From Pseudomonadota bacterium (lineage in GTDB: Bacteria > Desulfobacterota > Desulfobacteria > Desulfobacterales > Desulfobacteraceae): 22,048 nucleotides of DNA. The stretch is taken from positions 1-22,048 of the forward strand of contig JAHJDU010000571.1 in the NCBI GenBank assembly GCA_018812385.1, written 5' to 3'. Below, in pieces: positions 1 through 8,286 of this stretch. The number at the start of each line of letters is the position of its first letter. Positions within the stretch are counted from its first letter, which is position 1. Both the position numbers and the translations under genes were made by a program. The notes beneath the pieces were generated by a model. The model searched no databases and was not told the origin of the DNA. It saw nothing but the letters and a program-made list of their open reading frames with translations.

Positions 1-1208
1 TAGGGCGGCAGAGAGGTGCAGGTTTAGGCGGAGGACATGATGAAAGAGAACAGACCTTGAACCAGCTTCTTGTTGAAATGGACGGTTTTGAATCCAATGA
101 GGGTGTTATCCTCATGGCAGCCACCAATAGGCCGGACGTTCTTGATCCTGCCCTGCTTCGCCCCGGACGGTTTGACCGTCAGGTTGTGGTGGACATGCCC
201 GATATTAAAGGCCGTGAGGGCATCTTAAGGGTTCACATGAAAAAAACGCCCCTGGCCAATGATGTGGATCCCATGATACTTGCAAAAGGAACGCCTGGAT
301 TTACGGGTGCAGACCTTGAAAACCTTGTGAATGAAGCAGCGCTCCTGGCTGCCAAGCGTGACCATGAAAAACTGAGCATGAAAGATTTTGAAGACTCAAA
401 AGACAAGGTTTATATGGGACTTGAAAGAAAGTCCAAGGTCATCAAGGAAGAAGAAAAGAAAACAACGGCTTATCATGAAGGCGGTCATGCCCTTGTGGCA
501 AGATTCCTGCCATATACGGATGCTGTCAATAAAATTACCATTATTCCCAGGGGAAGAGCTGCCGGAGTCACCTGGTTTCTTCCCGAGGAAGGGGATTTCA
601 AATATAAGGATCAGCTTGAAAATGAGCTTGCCATTGCCTTTGGAGGCCGGGTGGCTGAAGAAATAATTTTTAAAAGAATCAGTACTGGTGCATCCAATGA
701 TATCAAACAGGCCACCAAGCTTGCTAACAAAATGGTCAGGTCTTTTGGAATGAGCGATAACCTGGCGCTACTTTCCTATGAGGACCATGATGACAATATT
801 TTCATCGGCCGGTCAATGACCCAGGCCAAAGCCTATTCTGAAGAAACCGCCAGAAAAATTGATGCTGAAATTGCTTTGATCATTGACCGGGCATACAAGG
901 CTGCTAATAAGGTTCTTGAAGAAAATATCGATATTCTTCATGCATTAACACTCCTGCTCATTGAAAAAGAAACGGTTCTGGGATCAGAACTGGATGATCT
1001 GATAGCATCCATGCGCCCTGATTTTGATTTTTTCGGAAAACAGAATCTCAACACAACGCCTGCTGAACCTGAAGATAAAAAAAAATCTGTCAAAAAGAAA
1101 TCTGTCAAAAAGAAATCCGTCAAAGATGACAAGGACAATATCGAGATTGTTGACAAAGTCGAAAATACTGATGCTCAGGCTTCAGATTCAGACGAGACAA
1201 AGACATAG
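1..1208 (+). CDS. ftsH: ATP-dependent zinc metalloprotease FtsH, 5' end outside window
   Basis: This is the C-terminal ~401 residues of the membrane-bound AAA+ protease FtsH, which degrades unneeded membrane and cytosolic proteins. The reading frame is already open at base 3, so the N-terminal membrane segments, Walker A and Walker B lie upstream of the window. Visible in order are the pore-side stretch GRQRGAGLGGGHDEREQT, the second region of homology with ATNRPDVLDPALLRPGRFDR, the lid, the zinc site HEGGH (usually HEAGH; both fit HExxH) and STGASNDI with the third zinc ligand Asp. The family core ends near base 1030. The remaining tail is charged and lysine-rich, with KKSVK repeated three times. 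folP starts 21 bases after the stop, so both probably share a transcript. Identity is certain; only the true start is unseen. Confidence 0.97.
   Translation, partial: GRQRGAGLGGGHDEREQTLNQLLVEMDGFESNEGVILMAATNRPDVLDPALLRPGRFDRQVVVDMPDIKGREGILRVHMKKTPLANDVDPMILAKGTPGFTGADLENLVNEAALLAAKRDHEKLSMKDFEDSKDKVYMGLERKSKVIKEEEKKTTAYHEGGHALVARFLPYTDAVNKITIIPRGRAAGVTWFLPEEGDFKYKDQLENELAIAFGGRVAEEIIFKRISTGASNDIKQATKLANKMVRSFGMSDNLALLSYEDHDDNIFIGRSMTQAKAYSEETARKIDAEIALIIDRAYKAANKVLEENIDILHALTLLLIEKETVLGSELDDLIASMRPDFDFFGKQNLNTTPAEPEDKKKSVKKKSVKKKSVKDDKDNIEIVDKVENTDAQASDSDETKT
1086..1130 (+). repeat. 15-base tandem repeat in the ftsH tail (KKSVK repeats)
   Basis: The unit TCTGTCAAAAAGAAA occurs twice back to back at 1086-1100 and 1101-1115, followed by a third, diverged unit. 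It is in frame and encodes lysine-rich SVKKK units at the disordered C-terminus of FtsH, beyond the protease domain. Because the unit is a multiple of three, slippage would change tail length without breaking the gene. Confidence 0.8.
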
Positions 1209-1229
1209 GAATCTGAATAGATAAACATC

Positions 1230-2096
1230 ATGCTGCCATTCACACTTGAATTTAACCGGTTCCGCCTCAAATTAGGCCCTGAAACCTGCATTATGGGAAT
1301 CTTAAATACCACCTCGGATTCTTTTTCCGATGGCGGAAAGTTCAATACCTTTGAAACTGCTGTTGAACAGGGAATCAAACTGGTTAAAGATGGGGCGCAT
1401 ATTCTGGATATTGGCGGAGAATCAGCAAGGCCCTTTGCAGCACCAATATCTGAGCAGGAAGAACTTGACCGGGTTATACCGGTCATTGAAAATCTTTCTA
1501 AACGGATTGATGTGCCCATTTCCATTGATACTGTAAAATCAGGTGTTGCCAGAGAGGCTCTCGATGCCGGAGCGGCTATCATAAATGATATATCGGCTTT
1601 TGAAAAAGATCCTGCCATGGCTGACCTTGCTGCCAAAAGGGGTGTGCCTGTGGTACTGATGCACATGAAGGGAACGCCTGAGACCATGCAGGTGAATCCC
1701 GACTATGATGATTTAATGTTTGAAATCACAAATTATCTTGCATCACGGGCAGAATATGCCATGGAAAAAGGCATAAAAAAGAACCATATCATTCTTGATC
1801 CTGGAATCGGTTTTGGTAAAACTATTGAACATAATCTGGTCCTCATCAATTATCTTGAAAAAATTTGCGCTCTTGGTTACCCTGTTCTTGTGGGGCCGTC
1901 GCGAAAATCTTTTATTCAGAATATTCTGACCAAAAAGGAGAATACCCCGATAGGAGCGGATCACATAAAGACAGAATATGGCAGTTTGGCGGCTGTTGCA
2001 GCCTCCATTCTAAATGGTGCCCATATTGTCAGGGTCCATGATGTTGAAAAAGTCAAATCCTTTACCCATATCATAGATTCGATCAGGAATGCTTAA
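1230..2096 (+). CDS. folP: Dihydropteroate synthase
   Basis: This enzyme condenses p-aminobenzoate with dihydropterin pyrophosphate in folate synthesis, in the cytosol. The 288-residue length is normal for the family. Visible motifs are MGILNTTSDSFSDGG (residues 22-36; the family usually reads NVTPDSFSDGG), DIGGES (60-65), SID (98-100), ND (119-120), MHMKGTP (144-150), DPGIGFGKT (190-198), GPSRKSF (222-228) and RVHDV (268-272), covering the pterin and sulfonamide-binding loops. In the GES-TRP loop the usual Thr is Ala (GESARP). It lies 21 bases after ftsH, a common neighbour pair, and overlaps the start of the YbbR-like gene by 8 bases. No strong Shine-Dalgarno precedes the ATG. Identity is very secure. 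Confidence 0.96.
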   Translation: MLPFTLEFNRFRLKLGPETCIMGILNTTSDSFSDGGKFNTFETAVEQGIKLVKDGAHILDIGGESARPFAAPISEQEELDRVIPVIENLSKRIDVPISIDTVKSGVAREALDAGAAIINDISAFEKDPAMADLAAKRGVPVVLMHMKGTPETMQVNPDYDDLMFEITNYLASRAEYAMEKGIKKNHIILDPGIGFGKTIEHNLVLINYLEKICALGYPVLVGPSRKSFIQNILTKKENTPIGADHIKTEYGSLAAVAASILNGAHIVRVHDVEKVKSFTHIIDSIRNA

Positions 2097-3027
2097 ATTT
2101 AAGCCTTATTACAATGCCTTGATTTTTTTATTGGTCTTCATTGTTTCCGGTTTCTGGGGTTGCACCACAGAGCCGGTTGAGACAGACCTACTGCTTCCCG
2201 TGGACTTTTCCAATGTACCGGAAAATATGGTACTTACAAGTTTTCATACTGATAAAATAGAAATCAGAATCCAGGCTCATCCAAACTTGATTGAACTTAT
2301 CAACAAAAAAAATATCCACTATCCCGTGGATCTCTACACTGACCTTGAATTCGATCCTGCAGGCGATTCTGACTCCATTGAACCGGGTTCATATTTGTTC
2401 CCCGTGGAGGAAAAACGAATCCCCGTGGACCGTGGCATTAAAATTTTAAGTATTAAACCCTCCTATCTCAGCGTTCAGCTGGAAAAAAAGATAAGAAAAA
2501 CCTTTAAAATAACGGTCCCCTATATTGGAACGCCTGCCAAGGGACATATTGCCCTGGACGCTGCTACAGAACCTGCCAGTGTGGAGTTGATCGGTGCTGC
2601 CTCCTTGATTCAATCCATCAAAGAATTAAAGACAAAGCCCATTGATATTACAAATGCCAATGAAAGTTTCAAAAAAAAGATCCCTCTGGACCTGGAAAAC
2701 CCATCTATCATTTCATCTTCAGATCCTATTATCATTGTAAGTGTTCCAATTCAGCAGCAGCGGATTTCAAAAACAATTGAAAATATTCCCATCCAGGTAT
2801 GGAATTCCACATTAAAGGTCAATATTGAACCTTCAAAAATAAATATCCGGATTAAAGGGCCTTTTGAGACATTAAACAATAAAGAAATTACGGATCAAAT
2901 CTATTCATTTATTGACCTGAAGGGACTTGCGCCGGGTGTGTATGCCAGGCATGCCTATATTAATATACCATGGGACCTGATGATGACAGATGCTGTTCCA
3001 CAGGTGTTTACTATAAAAATAGAATAA
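2089..3027 (+). CDS. YbbR/CdaR-like domain lipoprotein
   Basis: This 312-residue protein has an N-terminal hydrophobic segment (about residues 8-24) ending in FWGC with Cys25, so a lipoprotein anchor is likely although the -3 Phe is not ideal for a lipobox. The rest is built of YbbR-type beta repeats, visible from the recurring pattern of VPVDRGIKILSIKPSYLSVQLE and related segments (roughly residues 35-120, 120-205 and 205-312). In the known family, CdaR binds and modulates the membrane diadenylate cyclase CdaA. Here cdaA is not adjacent: the ATG lies within the end of folP (8-base overlap), implying translational coupling, and coaX follows after 12 bases. Family membership is fairly secure; a role in c-di-AMP control is inference and is weakened by the missing cyclase gene. 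Confidence 0.8.
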   Translation: MLKFKPYYNALIFLLVFIVSGFWGCTTEPVETDLLLPVDFSNVPENMVLTSFHTDKIEIRIQAHPNLIELINKKNIHYPVDLYTDLEFDPAGDSDSIEPGSYLFPVEEKRIPVDRGIKILSIKPSYLSVQLEKKIRKTFKITVPYIGTPAKGHIALDAATEPASVELIGAASLIQSIKELKTKPIDITNANESFKKKIPLDLENPSIISSSDPIIIVSVPIQQQRISKTIENIPIQVWNSTLKVNIEPSKINIRIKGPFETLNNKEITDQIYSFIDLKGLAPGVYARHAYINIPWDLMMTDAVPQVFTIKIE

Positions 3028-3039
3028 AGGAGAAACTTA

Positions 3040-3807
3040 ATGCTTCTTGTAATTGACGTTGGAAACACAAATACCGTTATGGGAGTCTATAACGGCGACA
3101 TACTCAAACATGACTGGAGAATCAGGACAATTCGAGACTCAACTGCTGATGAATTCAATGTACTTGCCACTGCACTTTTCTCATATAAAGGGGTTGATCC
3201 TAAGGATATTAAAACGGCTGCTATTTCATCTGTTGTTCCTTCATCAGTTCCTATCCTGAATGCATTCTGTGAAAAGTATCTTGGCTTAACACCTTTATGG
3301 ATAAGTGCGGACTCGGTTAAAAAACTGATGCCAATTCTCTATAATAACCCCAATGAAGTGGGGGCTGACAGGATCGTTAATGCTGTTGCCGCCTTTCATA
3401 AATATAAAACCGCTCTCATTATTATCGATTTTGGAACAGCCACAACTTTTGATGTTATCTCTGAAAAAGGGGAATACCTTGGCGGGGCCATTGTACCGGG
3501 TATCATGATTTCTGCTGAAGCACTCTTCCAAAAAGCCTCCAAGCTGGCCAGGGTGGAAATATTCCAGGCACCTGAAAAAGTCATTGGCAAAGATACCATT
3601 GAAAGCATTAAATCCGGCATTATTTATGGAACTGCCGCCATGGTGGACGGGATGATCGAAAAGATGACAAAAGAAATGGATACTCCACCCCGGATAATTG
3701 CCACGGGAGGGCTTGCTCCATTGATATTCAAGATTTCCAACACCATTGAAAAAGTAGAGCCATCCTTGACCCTTGAAGGATTAAGACTCATCTATAATCA
3801 AATTTGA
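3040..3807 (+). CDS. coaX: Type III pantothenate kinase
   Basis: CoaX phosphorylates pantothenate with ATP, the first step of coenzyme A synthesis. It belongs to the ASKHA fold and differs from CoaA in needing a monovalent cation. Visible motifs are DVGNTNT (residues 6-12, phosphate loop 1), GADR (108-111, with the catalytic Asp110), DFGTATTFD (130-138, phosphate loop 2) and GGAIVPG (148-154). The length of 255 residues is typical. A good Shine-Dalgarno, AGGAG, sits 7 bases before the ATG. It is the last gene of the ftsH-folP-ybbR-coaX run; the next gene has its own likely promoter. Identity is very secure. Confidence 0.96.
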   Translation: MLLVIDVGNTNTVMGVYNGDILKHDWRIRTIRDSTADEFNVLATALFSYKGVDPKDIKTAAISSVVPSSVPILNAFCEKYLGLTPLWISADSVKKLMPILYNNPNEVGADRIVNAVAAFHKYKTALIIIDFGTATTFDVISEKGEYLGGAIVPGIMISAEALFQKASKLARVEIFQAPEKVIGKDTIESIKSGIIYGTAAMVDGMIEKMTKEMDTPPRIIATGGLAPLIFKISNTIEKVEPSLTLEGLRLIYNQI

Positions 3808-3829
3808 AGCGATTAAACCAGCCCCATAC

Positions 3830-3858
3830 TTGACCTTAAAAGATAAGTCAAATACAGT
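3830..3858 (+). promoter_or_regulatory. Putative sigma70 promoter for the TIGR03790 gene
   Basis: TTGACC at 3830-3835 and TACAGT at 3853-3858 are separated by exactly 17 bases in the 120-base gap between coaX and the next gene. The start codon at 3928 would leave a leader of about 60 bases. The match is read by eye; no other strong candidate was seen in the gap. Confidence 0.4.
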
Positions 3859-3927
3859 ATCCCCATCATCAATCCTTTTTGTGGGATATGATTCATCCAG
3901 CAATAATGAAGGGCTGCTTTTAACGAT

Positions 3928-5178
3928 ATGAGCACTATAATTAACCGGGATTTAATATATGGTGTACTCATTTGCCTTATTATGGTTTTGTTTTCCTGCC
4001 CCCTGGCCTTTGCCCTTGCACCGGAAGAAGTTCTTGTCGTTGCAAACTTAAATGCTGCAAAAAGTAAAGGGCTTGCCATGTACTATATGAAAAAAAGGCT
4101 TATCCCTGAAAAAAATCTGGTTTTAGTATTCATGACAGATAAAGAAACCTGCACACGGGATGAATATACAAAAAAAGCCATCCCACCCATCAAAAGATTT
4201 CTGGGCCAGAACAGACAAATCCGGGCCATTGTCACTGTTTTCGGGGTTCCATTAAGGATTTCTTCTCCAGGAAAAACCCAGGCGGAAAAAACAAAGCTGC
4301 ATGGGCTTGAAATGGAAAAAAAAGCCTTGGAAGATCAATTGATTGAAGGGAAAATCATTGATTTAAAATTGCGACAGGAAAAACAAAACAAATTATCTGC
4401 CCTGGAAAAAGCAATTGCAGACTATTTAATACAAATTGACAAGGTTGCCTCCTTTGATTCTGAACTATCCCTTATCAAAAAAGACAGGTATGACCTTAAC
4501 ATGTGGCTGCCAAACCCATATTACCTGGGCTTCAGAAATCAAAAAACAATAATAATGAAGTCTGAGGTCTTAATGACCAGCCGGCTTGACGGTGCCGATG
4601 AAACCATTGTCAAACGAATCATTGATGATAGCATTGAAGCCGAAAAAACCGGGTTAAAAGGCACGGCCTATTTTGATGCCAGATGGAAAGATCCAGGAAC
4701 AAGTGAAGTTTCGGGATATGCCTTTTATGACAAATCCATTCATCGTGCATCCCAAAAGCTTTTAAAAGAAAATCGGATCAAGGTTGTCCTGAATGAGGAC
4801 ACGACATTGTTTCAGAGCGGAGAAAGCCCTGATACAGCCCTTTATTGCGGTTGGTACAGTCTGGCAAAATACATTGATGCCTTTACCTGGACAAAGGGTT
4901 CTGTGGGATTCCATATTGCAAGTGCCGAATGTACCACCTTAAAAAACGACACAAGCCAGGTCTGGTGTAAAAAAATGCTGGATAAGGGAATCGCTGCGAC
5001 CATAGGTCCTGTGGGAGAGCCTTATGTACAGGCCTTTCCTGTACCGGAAATTTTCTTTGATTTTCTCACGGAAGGATATCTTACGCTGGCAGAATCATAT
5101 ATCATAAGCCTGCCCTACCTTTCCTGGAAAATGGTTCTTGTTGGCGACCCTTTATACCGCTTAAACTTAAAAAAATGA
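3928..5178 (+). CDS. TIGR03790-family secreted protein of unknown function
   Basis: This 416-residue protein begins with a signal-type segment (hydrophobic residues about 9-30, ending ALA before PEEVLVVAN). The opening EEVLVVANLNAAKSKGLAMYY, the RAIVTVFGVPLRI stretch and SRLDGADETIVKRIIDDSIEAE with YFDARW match the TIGR03790 family, which is scattered in Desulfobacterota, Planctomycetes and others and has no assigned reaction that I know. Residues about 110-165 form a charged, probably coiled-coil insert. The C-terminal half has conserved-looking CGWYS, GSVGFHIASAECTTL and GVAATIGPVGEPY-like patches (here GIAATIGPVGEPY). An in-frame stop at 3907 limits the start; the ATG at 3928 lacks a clear ribosome site. 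Family call is good; function is unknown. Confidence 0.8.
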   Translation: MSTIINRDLIYGVLICLIMVLFSCPLAFALAPEEVLVVANLNAAKSKGLAMYYMKKRLIPEKNLVLVFMTDKETCTRDEYTKKAIPPIKRFLGQNRQIRAIVTVFGVPLRISSPGKTQAEKTKLHGLEMEKKALEDQLIEGKIIDLKLRQEKQNKLSALEKAIADYLIQIDKVASFDSELSLIKKDRYDLNMWLPNPYYLGFRNQKTIIMKSEVLMTSRLDGADETIVKRIIDDSIEAEKTGLKGTAYFDARWKDPGTSEVSGYAFYDKSIHRASQKLLKENRIKVVLNEDTTLFQSGESPDTALYCGWYSLAKYIDAFTWTKGSVGFHIASAECTTLKNDTSQVWCKKMLDKGIAATIGPVGEPYVQAFPVPEIFFDFLTEGYLTLAESYIISLPYLSWKMVLVGDPLYRLNLKK

Positions 5179-5202
5179 AAATCAAAAACCCTTGATGACG
5201 CT

Positions 5203-6537
5203 ATGCTTAGAAATGAAATAAAAAAAACTCTTGTTCTGTCTCTTCCCATTGTTGTGGGCCAACTAGGGCAAATGCTCATGTCAGTGGTGGATAATATCAT
5301 GGTTGGCAAAGTGGGGACCCAGGCGCTTGCAGCCGCATCCATAACCAATTCACTCTTTATGCTGATTATGGTTGTTGGATTTGGGTTGACAGTGGCTGTC
5401 ACACCTCTAACTGCCATTGCCTATGGTGCAGGCAGAGATGAAGAATGCGGCGTTGTATTGAGGCAGGGAATTTTATTAAATCTTTTTTTCGGTATTTTGC
5501 TCTGCGGAATCACTATTCTTTTGTCAGAATGTATTCAATTTCTCAATCAACCCGAAGAGATTGTGGGCCCGGCATCCCTTTACATGAAAGTATTGGGGTT
5601 TTCCATGATGCCGTTAATGCTGTTTCAAAGCTATCGCCAGTTTGCCGAAGGGGTAAGCTATCTGAGACCCGCCATGATCATCACTCTTCTCGCCAATATT
5701 GTTAATATTCTGGCAAACTGGATATTTATATATGGAAATCTCGGGGTTACTCCCCTTGGTCTTACAGGTGCCGGTATTGCTACTATCAGTTCAAGGACAT
5801 TTATGGCCATCGCACTTATGGTTATCATCAGAAAATCCTCAAAAATGAAACGCTTTGATCCCACCTTGAATTATAGAAAAATTGATTTGCCCATGATGAG
5901 GCGCCTTCTTGCCATTGGCATTCCTGCAGGATTTCAGTATTTTTTTGAAGTCAGTGCCTTTGCAGCCTCAGCTATCATGGTGGGCTGGATGGGAACCATT
6001 GCACTTGCTGCCCACCAGATTGCATTAAACCTTGCATCTATTTCATTTATGGTTGCCATGGGAATCTCCTCTGCAGCAACCATCCGGGTCAGCACTGCCG
6101 TCGGGAGAAGAGATGTTCATGGAACAAGGCTGGCCGGGTTTTCTGCCGCACTTTTGTGTGCCGGGTTTATGGCCTCTGCCGGGTTGATCTTTATCCTGTT
6201 CAGATTCTTTTTGCCAACCCTCTATATTTCTGAAAAAGAGGTCATAGATATCAGTGCCACTCTGTTAGTGATTGTTGCATTCTTCCAGATATCCGACGGC
6301 ACCCAGGCAGTCGGATTAGGAATATTAAGGGGAATTACGGACATGAAAATTCCTACCCTGATCACCCTTGCCGCCTACTGGCTGATAGGGCTTCCTTCAG
6401 GGTATTTTATGGCATTCAAACTCAACATGGGCATTTATGGTGTCTGGTATGGGCTTCTTGTCAGTCTTACTGCATCCGGGCTTTTTATGATGCTTCGTTT
6501 CAATTCAAAAAGTCAAAAGGAAGTATATCTCCGTTAA
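5203..6537 (+). CDS. MATE-family multidrug efflux transporter
   Basis: This is a 444-residue integral membrane protein of the MATE family, which exports cationic drugs or metabolites in exchange for Na+ or H+. About twelve hydrophobic segments alternate along its length in two similar halves. The N-terminal half carries LSLPIVVGQLGQMLMSVVDNIMVG and the second half AIGIPAGFQYFFEVSAFAASAIMVGWMG, the paired motif of the family. GVTPLGLTGAGIATISSR and QAVGLGILRGITDMKIPTL are also typical. It starts 24 bases after the TIGR03790 gene and may be cotranscribed. Its stop lies only 7 bases from the stop of the convergent binding-protein gene. The substrate cannot be told from sequence. Confidence 0.92.
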   Translation: MLRNEIKKTLVLSLPIVVGQLGQMLMSVVDNIMVGKVGTQALAAASITNSLFMLIMVVGFGLTVAVTPLTAIAYGAGRDEECGVVLRQGILLNLFFGILLCGITILLSECIQFLNQPEEIVGPASLYMKVLGFSMMPLMLFQSYRQFAEGVSYLRPAMIITLLANIVNILANWIFIYGNLGVTPLGLTGAGIATISSRTFMAIALMVIIRKSSKMKRFDPTLNYRKIDLPMMRRLLAIGIPAGFQYFFEVSAFAASAIMVGWMGTIALAAHQIALNLASISFMVAMGISSAATIRVSTAVGRRDVHGTRLAGFSAALLCAGFMASAGLIFILFRFFLPTLYISEKEVIDISATLLVIVAFFQISDGTQAVGLGILRGITDMKIPTLITLAAYWLIGLPSGYFMAFKLNMGIYGVWYGLLVSLTASGLFMMLRFNSKSQKEVYLR

Positions 6538-6544
6538 ATTTTAC

Positions 6545-7522
6545 TTATTTTATCTGGATCAGATGGGTTTCTATATTCACTGGTTTTTTAATCTGCTTTT
6601 CTTTAAGCATGATCGCTTCAGTCTGTTTCCAGGCATTCATATCAATGGTCCCGATTCTGATAGATACAGACGGCTTGATCAGATCCCTTGTGGCATTGAG
6701 CTGCTTTTTTCGGATCACATCATTGGTTCCCTTATCAAGTTTTTTCACAGCTTCCAGGGCTATCTCTTCATTTTTCGGGTCCATAGCAGCTTTCCAGCCT
6801 TTAAGTAAAGCATTGAGGAATTTTTCAACAAGATCGGGATTGTTTTTCAGCATCTCTTCCGAGGTAACCACGGAATTGGCCACAAAATTCACCCCAAAAT
6901 CTGCCGGATTAAAAAAATAGACATCCTCCCCCTCTCTCGCCAGCTTATCTTTCAGTATAACCCCTTGTGAATTCCTGTAAACGGGCCATACATCCACTTT
7001 CCGCATAAAAAAGGGGGTGAAATCAAACCTGACACCTGTTATGGTGACATCTTTTTTTGTAATTCCCCCTTTTGCAAAAAGAGTGTTCATAATGGTTTCA
7101 TCATTTCCGCCAAATGTAATACCTATGTTGCGGCCCTTAAGATCCTGAAGCGTTTTAATTTCAGGTTGATCAGTCCTGTATATCCATTGCATGGGATTCA
7201 CCTGGAAAAGCTGAGCAATAACAAAAATTTCAGCCCCCTTGTCAAGGGCACGGATGACCTGATCGGCAGAGGCCACGCCAAAATCGGCATACCCGAGTTC
7301 CAATTCGTTAATGGCATTTTTTTCAGGGCTTCCCTCCTTGACTGTGACCTCCAGGCCGGCATCGCTAAAATATCCTTTGGCATCAGCATAAATATCCCCT
7401 GCAACACTGGCATTAAACAACCATTTAAGTCTGTAATTCAATTGGGTTCCCTTGGCAAAAGACGGTGTTGCACACGCCAGAACCAATAAAAACAAGATAA
7501 ATAAAAAAAGATTTTTTCTCAT
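6545..7522 (-). CDS. ABC transporter substrate-binding protein, NMT1/THI5-like
   Basis: This periplasmic binding protein (325 residues) feeds the permease and ATPase encoded just upstream. The start is set at 7522, not at an earlier in-frame codon at 7552, because a strong Shine-Dalgarno lies right before it and the signal peptide MRKNLFLFILFLLVLA then begins properly. Either signal peptidase I cleavage after SFA or a lipobox at VLAC is possible. RLKWLFNASVAGDIYADAKGYF, GYADFGVASADQVI and LQDLKGRNIGITFGG are the family's ligand-cleft segments. The family binds thiamin precursors, taurine, sulfonates or nitrate; the THI5 cysteine motif is absent and no thiamin gene is nearby, so the substrate stays open. 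Its ATG overlaps the permease stop as ATGA. Confidence 0.85.
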   Translation of the reverse strand: MRKNLFLFILFLLVLACATPSFAKGTQLNYRLKWLFNASVAGDIYADAKGYFSDAGLEVTVKEGSPEKNAINELELGYADFGVASADQVIRALDKGAEIFVIAQLFQVNPMQWIYRTDQPEIKTLQDLKGRNIGITFGGNDETIMNTLFAKGGITKKDVTITGVRFDFTPFFMRKVDVWPVYRNSQGVILKDKLAREGEDVYFFNPADFGVNFVANSVVTSEEMLKNNPDLVEKFLNALLKGWKAAMDPKNEEIALEAVKKLDKGTNDVIRKKQLNATRDLIKPSVSIRIGTIDMNAWKQTEAIMLKEKQIKKPVNIETHLIQIK

Positions 7523-8286
7523 AAGACCTCTCCTCCCTTTGAAATGGACCACCTGGTTTTAATTTGCTCTCCCATTGTTTCCAAAATCCCCTGATATATG
7601 GAAATAATGATACCGATCATAAATAGTGCCACCAGAATTTTAGCCAGATCGCTTTGATATAGTGCAATTCTGATGCTATACCCTATCCCGGCATTTGCCG
7701 CGATAAATTCCGCCACAATGGTTCCTGCCATGGCAAGGGTTGCACTGCCCGATATCACCGTCGTCAGCTTGCTCAGATTTTCAAACGCCCTTATTTTAAC
7801 CTCAAGCTGCCACCGCATCCGGCCTGTGACAATATAAAAATGTTCAATATCTGCCACGGGGGTTGCCATGATACCCAATACAGATAAAAGCAAGGGGAAA
7901 TAGCAGATCATGGAGGCAATCAAAAGCCTTGGAATAAATCCATCCCCCAGAAGTATAAAAATAATTGGGGCCAGGGCAACAATGGGATATGCCTGTATAT
8001 TATAGGCTGTTACTTTAATAAAAGAACCGATCCAGGAAGATTTCCGACCGCTAATGCCAACGGTAAAGGCCAGGACAATGGAAAGACACTGACCAAGCAC
8101 AGTGACAGACATCGTGTTCATCACATCAAAAAAATATTCTTTAAATACCTGGCCTGCTGTTTCAAGGATAAGGGGAACACCCGGGATCACATAATCGGAC
8201 AGGGATAAACCCATCTTGATCATCAATAAAAAGGATATCCCAATTATATATACGATTAAAAACTGATAAATTCGTCTAAAAAGCAT
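7519..8286 (-). CDS. ABC transporter permease (SsuC/TauC/ThiX type)
   Basis: This is the 255-residue membrane subunit of the importer, with about six hydrophobic segments and the inner-membrane permease fold of the BPD family. The stretch IQAYPIVALAPIIFILLGDG is typical of the SsuC/TauC group. The cytoplasmic EAA loop is recognisable but degenerate at VTGRMRWQLEVKIRAFENL, where the normal EAA...G core is weak. TIVAEFIAANAGIGYSIRIALYQ is the following conserved segment. The start lies inside the end of the ATPase gene (11-base overlap) after a GGAG site, and the stop overlaps the binding-protein start by 4 bases, so all three are translationally coupled. Substrate unknown. Confidence 0.88.
   Translation of the reverse strand: MLFRRIYQFLIVYIIGISFLLMIKMGLSLSDYVIPGVPLILETAGQVFKEYFFDVMNTMSVTVLGQCLSIVLAFTVGISGRKSSWIGSFIKVTAYNIQAYPIVALAPIIFILLGDGFIPRLLIASMICYFPLLLSVLGIMATPVADIEHFYIVTGRMRWQLEVKIRAFENLSKLTTVISGSATLAMAGTIVAEFIAANAGIGYSIRIALYQSDLAKILVALFMIGIIISIYQGILETMGEQIKTRWSISKGGEVL
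7527..7537 (-). promoter_or_regulatory. Strong ribosome-binding site deciding the binding-protein start
   Basis: On the minus strand the sequence reads GGGAGGAGAGG, ending 4 bases before the ATG at 7522. Its presence shows that translation starts at 7522 and not at the in-frame codon 30 bases upstream. Confidence 0.75.
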
